Shown: one piece after another, positions 7,139-10,541 of the stretch
Numbering within the stretch: position 1 is the stretch's first letter
How the letters are laid out: every line of letters begins with the position of its first letter
Notes under the pieces: model-generated
Databases searched by the model: none
What the model was told of the DNA's origin: nothing
What the model saw: the letters and a program-made list of their open reading frames with translations, nothing else
From: Deltaproteobacteria bacterium RBG_13_52_11
GTDB taxonomy: Bacteria > Desulfobacterota > B13-G15 > RBG-16-54-18
Assembly: GCA_001797745.1 (NCBI GenBank)
Contig: MGQF01000077.1
Location: forward strand, 156 to 10,696
Reading direction: 5' to 3'
DNA length: 10,541 nucleotides
Program-made: the position numbers and the translations under genes

Positions 7139-8830
7139 TTGCCGTGGTACGATGACCCGGTGACGCAGAGAATCGCCCTCAGCCATAGGGACTTCCTCGC
7201 GCAGGAACAGGGGACCATCTTCAAACAATGGGGGGGGAAGACCCCCATCTGCCTGGTCTTCCCCAATACCTACCATGTGGGGATGTCCAATCTCGGGTTT
7301 CAGCTCCTCTATCGCATCCTCAACTCCCTGCCGGATGTGGTCTGCGAGCGGGCCTTTCTTCCTGAACAAAGGGAGTGGCAAGAGTATGTCAGGAGCAGCA
7401 CCCCTCTTCTCTCTTTAGAATCCAATAAACCGCTTTCTCAATTCCAGATCATCGCCTTTTCCATCCCCTTTGAGAACGACTTCCCCCATGTCTTATCCAT
7501 CCTGCAACTGGCCAAGATCCCGTACAAGGCCCTGGAAAGAGATCCAAGGGCCCCCCTTATCGTGGTTGGGGGTGCAGCATGCACGCTCAACCCCGAGCCC
7601 CTGGCCCCCTTTGTAGACCTCTTCTTTATCGGCGAGGGTGAGGAGGGCGTGATCGATTTCTTGGAGGCCTTTCAGGACGCTTGCCAGGAGAGCAAGGAGG
7701 ACTTTCTGGAAGCGGCAAGCCGGATCGAGGGGATATATTGCCCGGCCCTCTATGAGCCGAGCTATGGTGAGGGAGGTTTCATCAAGGAATTTGCACCCCT
7801 CGTTGGCGCGGCACCGCAGAGGGTGCGCAGGAGATGGGTCAAAGACCCGGGCCTGATCCCCTCGGGCTCAGCCATCCTGACCCCCTTGACGGAATTCAAG
7901 GAGATGTTCCTCATGGAGGTGAACAGGGGGTGCCCTCGCAGATGCCGGTTCTGCGCAGTCAGGGCCATCTACCTCCCCTTTCGCAACAGGGGCATAGATA
8001 CCCTTATCCAGGAAGCCGATCTGGGCCTGCAACGAGGGCGAAGGATCGGGCTGGTGGGATCTGCCCTGGGTGATCATCCAGGATTCAACGAGCTGTGCGC
8101 GCATATCGTCGGATGCAAGGGTGAGATTGCCATCTCCTCCATCAGGGCCGATGCCGTAACCGAGGAGCGCGCCGAGCTCCTGGCCGCAAGCCGCCATCGC
8201 ACCGTGACCATGGCACCTGAGGCAGGCACCGAGCGGCTGCGGGAGGTCGTTGCCAAAGGGCTGAGAGACGAGGAGATCTTCTGCGCTGTTGAGGCCCTTG
8301 CCGCTCATGGCATCAGGGACCTCAAGCTCTACTTCATCATCGGCCTCCCCACCGAGACCTGGGATGATATCGAGGGGATAGCCACCCTCGTCAAGCGGAT
8401 CAGGCACCACATGGGAAAGGGGGGAAGGAGCTTAGGAGCAATCACCCTGAGTATTGCCCCCTTTATCCCCAAGGCGTGGACCCCGTTCCAGTGGCACCCT
8501 TTTGAAAACGTCAAAATCCTCAAGAAGAAGATCCTTGCTATCAAAAAGGGGGCGGCAAGAATCCCCCGCTGCCGCGTGCTCCATGAGCTCCCCAAGTGGG
8601 GGTATGTCCAGACCCTCCTCTCCATGGGTGATCGGAGGGTGGCAGAGATCCTTTTGCGGGTCCATGAGGCCAACGGTGACTGGGGCTCAGCCTTGAAGAA
8701 TTCCTACATCAACCCCGACTTCTGGGTATACAGAGAAAAAAGAGCGGATGAGGTCTTCCCCTGGGCATTCATCGACCACGGTATCAAAAAAGAAGATCTG
8801 TGGAAGGAGTATAAGGAGGCAGTAGGGTAA
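7139..8830 (+). CDS. B12-binding-type radical SAM protein of unknown substrate
   Basis: The 563-residue product has two recognisable parts. An N-terminal region (about 35-200) resembles the cobalamin-binding domain of the B12-radical SAM class, with PNTYHVGMSNLGFQ, IIAFSIPFENDF and VVGGAACTLNPEPLA. A radical SAM core follows, with the 4Fe-4S motif CPRRCRFC (C265, C269, C272), MAPEAGTERLR and FIIGLPTET. It resembles the uncharacterised family modelled as TIGR03960, but here without the C-terminal fusion domain sometimes found in that family; this is recalled, not searched. Chemistry is expected to be SAM-dependent, possibly methylation or methylthiolation; the substrate is unknown. The start is uncertain: TTG 7139 is the first usable start after the ftsZ stop in the same frame and has no clear ribosome binding site; GTG 7160 is the alternative. 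Its placement directly after ftsZ suggests co-transcription with dcw. Confidence 0.85.
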   Translation: MPWYDDPVTQRIALSHRDFLAQEQGTIFKQWGGKTPICLVFPNTYHVGMSNLGFQLLYRILNSLPDVVCERAFLPEQREWQEYVRSSTPLLSLESNKPLSQFQIIAFSIPFENDFPHVLSILQLAKIPYKALERDPRAPLIVVGGAACTLNPEPLAPFVDLFFIGEGEEGVIDFLEAFQDACQESKEDFLEAASRIEGIYCPALYEPSYGEGGFIKEFAPLVGAAPQRVRRRWVKDPGLIPSGSAILTPLTEFKEMFLMEVNRGCPRRCRFCAVRAIYLPFRNRGIDTLIQEADLGLQRGRRIGLVGSALGDHPGFNELCAHIVGCKGEIAISSIRADAVTEERAELLAASRHRTVTMAPEAGTERLREVVAKGLRDEEIFCAVEALAAHGIRDLKLYFIIGLPTETWDDIEGIATLVKRIRHHMGKGGRSLGAITLSIAPFIPKAWTPFQWHPFENVKILKKKILAIKKGAARIPRCRVLHELPKWGYVQTLLSMGDRRVAEILLRVHEANGDWGSALKNSYINPDFWVYREKRADEVFPWAFIDHGIKKEDLWKEYKEAVG

Positions 8831-8933
8831 ATAAAATAAGGGAATGTTCGTGCAGGACATGCTTGATAACCGAAGAATCAGGGCAGGCATTGACTCTCGC
8901 CGGATGCGGAGCGTCGCCTGGGCACGCGAAGTG
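8831..8933. other. Convergent intergenic junction with palindromes
   Basis: The radical SAM gene and the minus-strand regulator gene converge on this 103-base gap. A small hairpin with stem ATGTTC/GGACAT (8844-8860, one G-U pair) lies just after the radical SAM stop. A larger inverted repeat, CGGATGC (8901-8907) with GCATCCG (8951-8957), reaches into the last codons of the minus-strand gene. Neither is followed by a T-run on either strand, so a classical intrinsic terminator cannot be called. The structures may still act as a bidirectional transcript end. Nothing else was recognised here. Confidence 0.4.
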
Positions 8934-9704
8934 TCAACGACCCGTAGCCGGCATCCGACGTGGTGAGGCTGTTTTGTTGGCCGGTCTCTCCGCCTCTGCC
9001 CAACCCCATACCTCTTGCATGGGCCGCGGGTCATAAAAGGGCTGTAACCATTTAATCTTCCCGTCTACAATGTGGAAATAATCAAGGAAGGCCACGGTCT
9101 CTCCCGTCGGAAGGATCATATCAAACATGGAGCATGCGTGCTCTCCGTCTATGACATGCCTTCGAACAACAAGCTTGATGTTCCGGAAGCTTTGGGATAC
9201 CCGGACGAGTAGTGCCCTTACAACAGGTTCTCCTTTGAGCGGCCCTCCCATCGGGCCGGTCAACGTCACATCAGCAGCTAAAGGAATCTTCTCAATCTCT
9301 CCCTTTTGCAAAGCCGCAAAGTAGGCATCCAAAAACGCGACAGTTTCTTCCCGATTCATAATTGATCCTCCTTCACTAGATCCTCTCTCCTCGATATAAT
9401 TGTTTCCCCACTGGTCCATGGCGTCCAGTATGGGCTTCAGACTTCTTCCGAGGTCGGTCAGGCAATACTCAACCCTGGACGGCACTTCAGGGTACACGGT
9501 GCGCACTACGATGCCATCCTCCTCCATCTGTCTCAGTTGCTGGGTCAGCATCTTCTGACTGATACCGGCAAGACCCTCGGATCTGAAGAGCGCACCGAAT
9601 CTCTTCGTGCCCTTAAAAAGCTCTCTCATGATGAGCACCTTCCATTTATTGCCAATGAGGTTGATTGTTGCTTCAACAGGACAAGTAGTTTTCTTGATTA
9701 CCAT
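8934..9704 (-). CDS. HxlR-family winged-helix regulator fused to an NTF2/SnoaL-like domain
   Basis: The 256-residue protein has two parts. Residues 1 to about 105 are an HxlR-type (MarR-like) DNA-binding domain: TTCPVEATINLIGNKWKVLIM at the start, the recognition region GISQKMLTQQLRQMEEDGIV, then VEYCLTDLG. The N-terminal cysteine (C8) matches the position of redox-sensing cysteines in family members such as YodB and HypR. Residues 116-240 form an NTF2/SnoaL-like domain (NREETVAFLDAYFAALQKG, then F-D-Y-F-H-IVDGKI), a fold that binds small hydrophobic ligands or acts as an isomerase or hydrolase. HxlR proteins are usually only about 100-130 residues, so this is a fusion. A strong internal Shine-Dalgarno and ATG at the junction (see 9357-9373) suggests two ancestral genes, or two products now. 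The start ATG 9704 has AAGGATC six bases upstream. The ligand and target genes are unknown. Confidence 0.85.
   Translation of the reverse strand: MVIKKTTCPVEATINLIGNKWKVLIMRELFKGTKRFGALFRSEGLAGISQKMLTQQLRQMEEDGIVVRTVYPEVPSRVEYCLTDLGRSLKPILDAMDQWGNNYIEERGSSEGGSIMNREETVAFLDAYFAALQKGEIEKIPLAADVTLTGPMGGPLKGEPVVRALLVRVSQSFRNIKLVVRRHVIDGEHACSMFDMILPTGETVAFLDYFHIVDGKIKWLQPFYDPRPMQEVWGWAEAERPANKTASPRRMPATGR
9357..9373 (-). promoter_or_regulatory. Internal Shine-Dalgarno and start codon at the HxlR/NTF2 junction
   Basis: On the minus strand AAGGAGG (9373-9367) lies seven bases before an in-frame ATG (9359-9357), which codes residue 116 of the fusion. This site is better than the one before the annotated start at 9704. 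Translation from here would give a free-standing NTF2-like protein of 141 residues beginning MNREETVAFLDAYFAAL, which looks like a normal N-terminus for that family. Use of the site in the cell is inference. Confidence 0.6.
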
Positions 9705-9740
9705 CGCGATCCTTAACGCTACATTGCATGATCAAAGAAC

Positions 9741-9754
9741 TTACCTTTAAGTAA
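9741..9754. promoter_or_regulatory. Possible HxlR-type operator
   Basis: TTACCTTTAAGTAA is an imperfect palindrome: TTAC and GTAA arms around a 6-base A/T-rich centre, 10 of 14 positions symmetric. It lies 37-50 bases upstream of the regulator start codon, where a promoter would be overlapped. HxlR/YodB-type regulators commonly bind short palindromes with TAC/GTA arms, so autoregulation is plausible. No experimental or comparative support is available from the sequence alone. Confidence 0.35.
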
Positions 9755-9990
9755 CTACCAAACAAGAAAGTGCCTAATTGACTCGGCGAGGGCATTACCA
9801 TAGTTTTTTTATAACATTTTCTTCGACCTGTAAAGGGAAAAATCCTTGGTTATTCTCACAGAAAAAACACATACATAAATAACAGGCAATGAAGGGGTCG
9901 ATTATCAGCTATCGTCTCATCCAGAGGGGATTGTCTCTGTAAAAAGACCGGGGCCGGAAAGGAGGTGATAGCGTAAGGTATTATAAAACA

Positions 9991-10063
9991 GTTAAGGGGG
10001 CGCGGTTTCTTTGATTATCATGGGATGTTGGAAGCCGCCTCCCCCTGGTTTATCCCCCCTAAC
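9991..10063 (+). promoter_or_regulatory. GC-rich leader hairpin upstream of the hydrolase gene
   Basis: GGGGG (9996-10000) and CGGTTTC (10003-10009) pair with GAAGCCG (10031-10037, one G-U) and CCCCC (10041-10045), leaving a 21-base loop. A competing pairing joins GTTA-A-GGGGG (9991-10000) with CCCCC-C-TAAC (10054-10063). The two folds share the same G-run and exclude each other. The structure ends about 50 bases before the hydrolase start and is not followed by a T-run. A leader or attenuator role is possible but unproven. Confidence 0.4.
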
Positions 10064-10115
10064 TGATGGTGTTCTTTTCACATCTACTATGTCTTGAGAG
10101 AAAGGAGGTTTTACG

Positions 10116-10541
10116 ATGAAGCTCACGAAGATATTACGCGTGACAAGCGTTTTTCTCGGCTTATTGTGCCTGATGACGCTCCTCAATCCGATAAGCGTCC
10201 AGGCAGCCGCATCGATTCCTGCGGCGGTGGGCCCCATTCCTGCGACCACCACCTCATATCCTTTCGGCGCAGCGATCCGGACGAACGCACCCCAGGATCT
10301 CTCCCAGTTCGGATACGTTGAGGAAGAGTACCTGGTAAGCGGATTCGCAAACGTATACGACTTCGACGCCGATGGCAACGTTGTTGTGAAGACGGCGCAT
10401 GCGCCGTACACAACCCGGATTCTGGTGCGTCGACCTGCGTCGCCACAAAAATTCAGCGGCACCGTCGTCGTCGAGCTCTTGAATCCAACCGCGATGCACG
10501 ATCTCGATTTTCAGTGGCAGTTTTCCCGTGACTACTTTATC
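10116..10541 (+). CDS. Exported alpha/beta-hydrolase-domain protein (PF20091-like), N-terminal part
   Basis: The gene runs off the right edge; 142 codons are present. The start ATG 10116 is set by AAAGGAGG (10101-10108) seven bases upstream. The product begins with a clear Sec signal peptide: basic MKLTKILR, a hydrophobic core (about 9-23), and a probable cleavage after VQA (residue 30). C18 is not in a proper lipobox, so it is probably not a lipoprotein. The mature part carries FGYVEEEYLVSGFANVY (65-81), APYTTRILVRRPASPQKFSG (96-115) and TVVVELLN (116-123), which I recognise as the N-terminal signature of the uncharacterised alpha/beta hydrolase domain family PF20091. The catalytic Ser-Asp-His would lie beyond the window. 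Substrate unknown; a periplasmic or secreted esterase-like role is inferred. It is divergent from the HxlR-NTF2 gene. Confidence 0.8.
   Translation, partial: MKLTKILRVTSVFLGLLCLMTLLNPISVQAAASIPAAVGPIPATTTSYPFGAAIRTNAPQDLSQFGYVEEEYLVSGFANVYDFDADGNVVVKTAHAPYTTRILVRRPASPQKFSGTVVVELLNPTAMHDLDFQWQFSRDYFI

Larger units (their letters stand above)
9705..10115. other. Divergent intergenic region between the regulator and hydrolase genes
   Basis: These 411 bases contain no gene I can support and are visibly richer in A and T than the dcw genes, especially 9720-9900. They hold a possible HxlR-type operator (9741-9754), a candidate + strand -35 TTGACT (9778-9783) with only a poor -10 near 9799-9806, a homopolymer T run (9804-9810), a perfect Shine-Dalgarno without a gene (9958-9969), and a GC-rich hairpin (9996-10045). 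A 25-codon frame at 10020-10097 has no ribosome binding site and is not called. The promoter assignments are weak. Confidence 0.5.

Noticed and set aside
8844..8860. Hairpin after the radical SAM gene as an intrinsic terminator
   Set aside because: The stem is short with a G-U pair and no T-run follows.
9778..9806. TTGACT with TAGTTT or CATAGT as a + strand promoter for the hydrolase
   Set aside because: The -35 is good but each -10 candidate matches poorly or has poor spacing, and it would give a leader of about 300 bases; not strong enough to call.
10020..10097. Small + strand frame (25 codons) in the hydrolase leader
   Set aside because: No ribosome binding site at its ATG, it is encoded by the leader hairpin, and its proline-rich translation reflects the C-runs.
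9992..10462. Minus-strand frame of 156 codons opposite the hydrolase start
   Set aside because: The + strand frame has a strong ribosome binding site, a signal peptide and family motifs; the minus frame has none of these.

Overview
The first 8.8 kb is the distal half of a bacterial dcw (division and cell wall) cluster. All genes lie on the + strand in the order murG (3' part only), murC, murB, ddl, ftsQ, ftsA, ftsZ, followed by a B12-binding-type radical SAM gene. From murC to ddl-ftsQ the genes overlap or abut (ATGA overlaps at murC/murB and ddl/ftsQ), which indicates one translationally coupled operon. It covers the last cytoplasmic steps of peptidoglycan precursor synthesis (MurG, MurC, MurB, Ddl) and early divisome assembly (FtsQ, FtsA, FtsZ). 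The gene order, an FtsA with a C-terminal membrane helix, the moderately high GC content and the radical SAM gene after ftsZ suggest a Gram-negative, deltaproteobacterial (Desulfobacterota-like) organism. That assignment is inferred from layout and sequence character, not from a database match.

Region by region: 2-496 is the murG C-terminal part. 497-707 is a gap packed with inverted repeats: a REPIN-like element whose two ends are each a hairpin (501-613), then a second long imperfect stem-loop (622-680) just before murC. 708-4639 holds murC-murB-ddl-ftsQ. 4656-7120 holds ftsA and ftsZ, with a small hairpin and a strong ribosome binding site between them. 7139-8830 is the radical SAM gene. 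8831-8933 is a convergent junction containing a palindrome.

The character changes after 8.9 kb. A minus-strand gene (8934-9704) joins an HxlR-type winged-helix regulator in frame to an NTF2/SnoaL-like domain. It has a textbook Shine-Dalgarno sequence and ATG exactly at the domain junction, so the second domain may also be made alone. Upstream is a roughly 410 bp AT-richer divergent intergenic region with a possible HxlR-type operator (9741-9754), an orphan perfect Shine-Dalgarno sequence and a GC-rich leader hairpin. The window ends inside a + strand gene (from 10116) for an exported alpha/beta-hydrolase-domain protein (PF20091-like). The divergent pair looks like an accessory regulator/enzyme module next to the conserved cluster; that the regulator controls the hydrolase is only inference.
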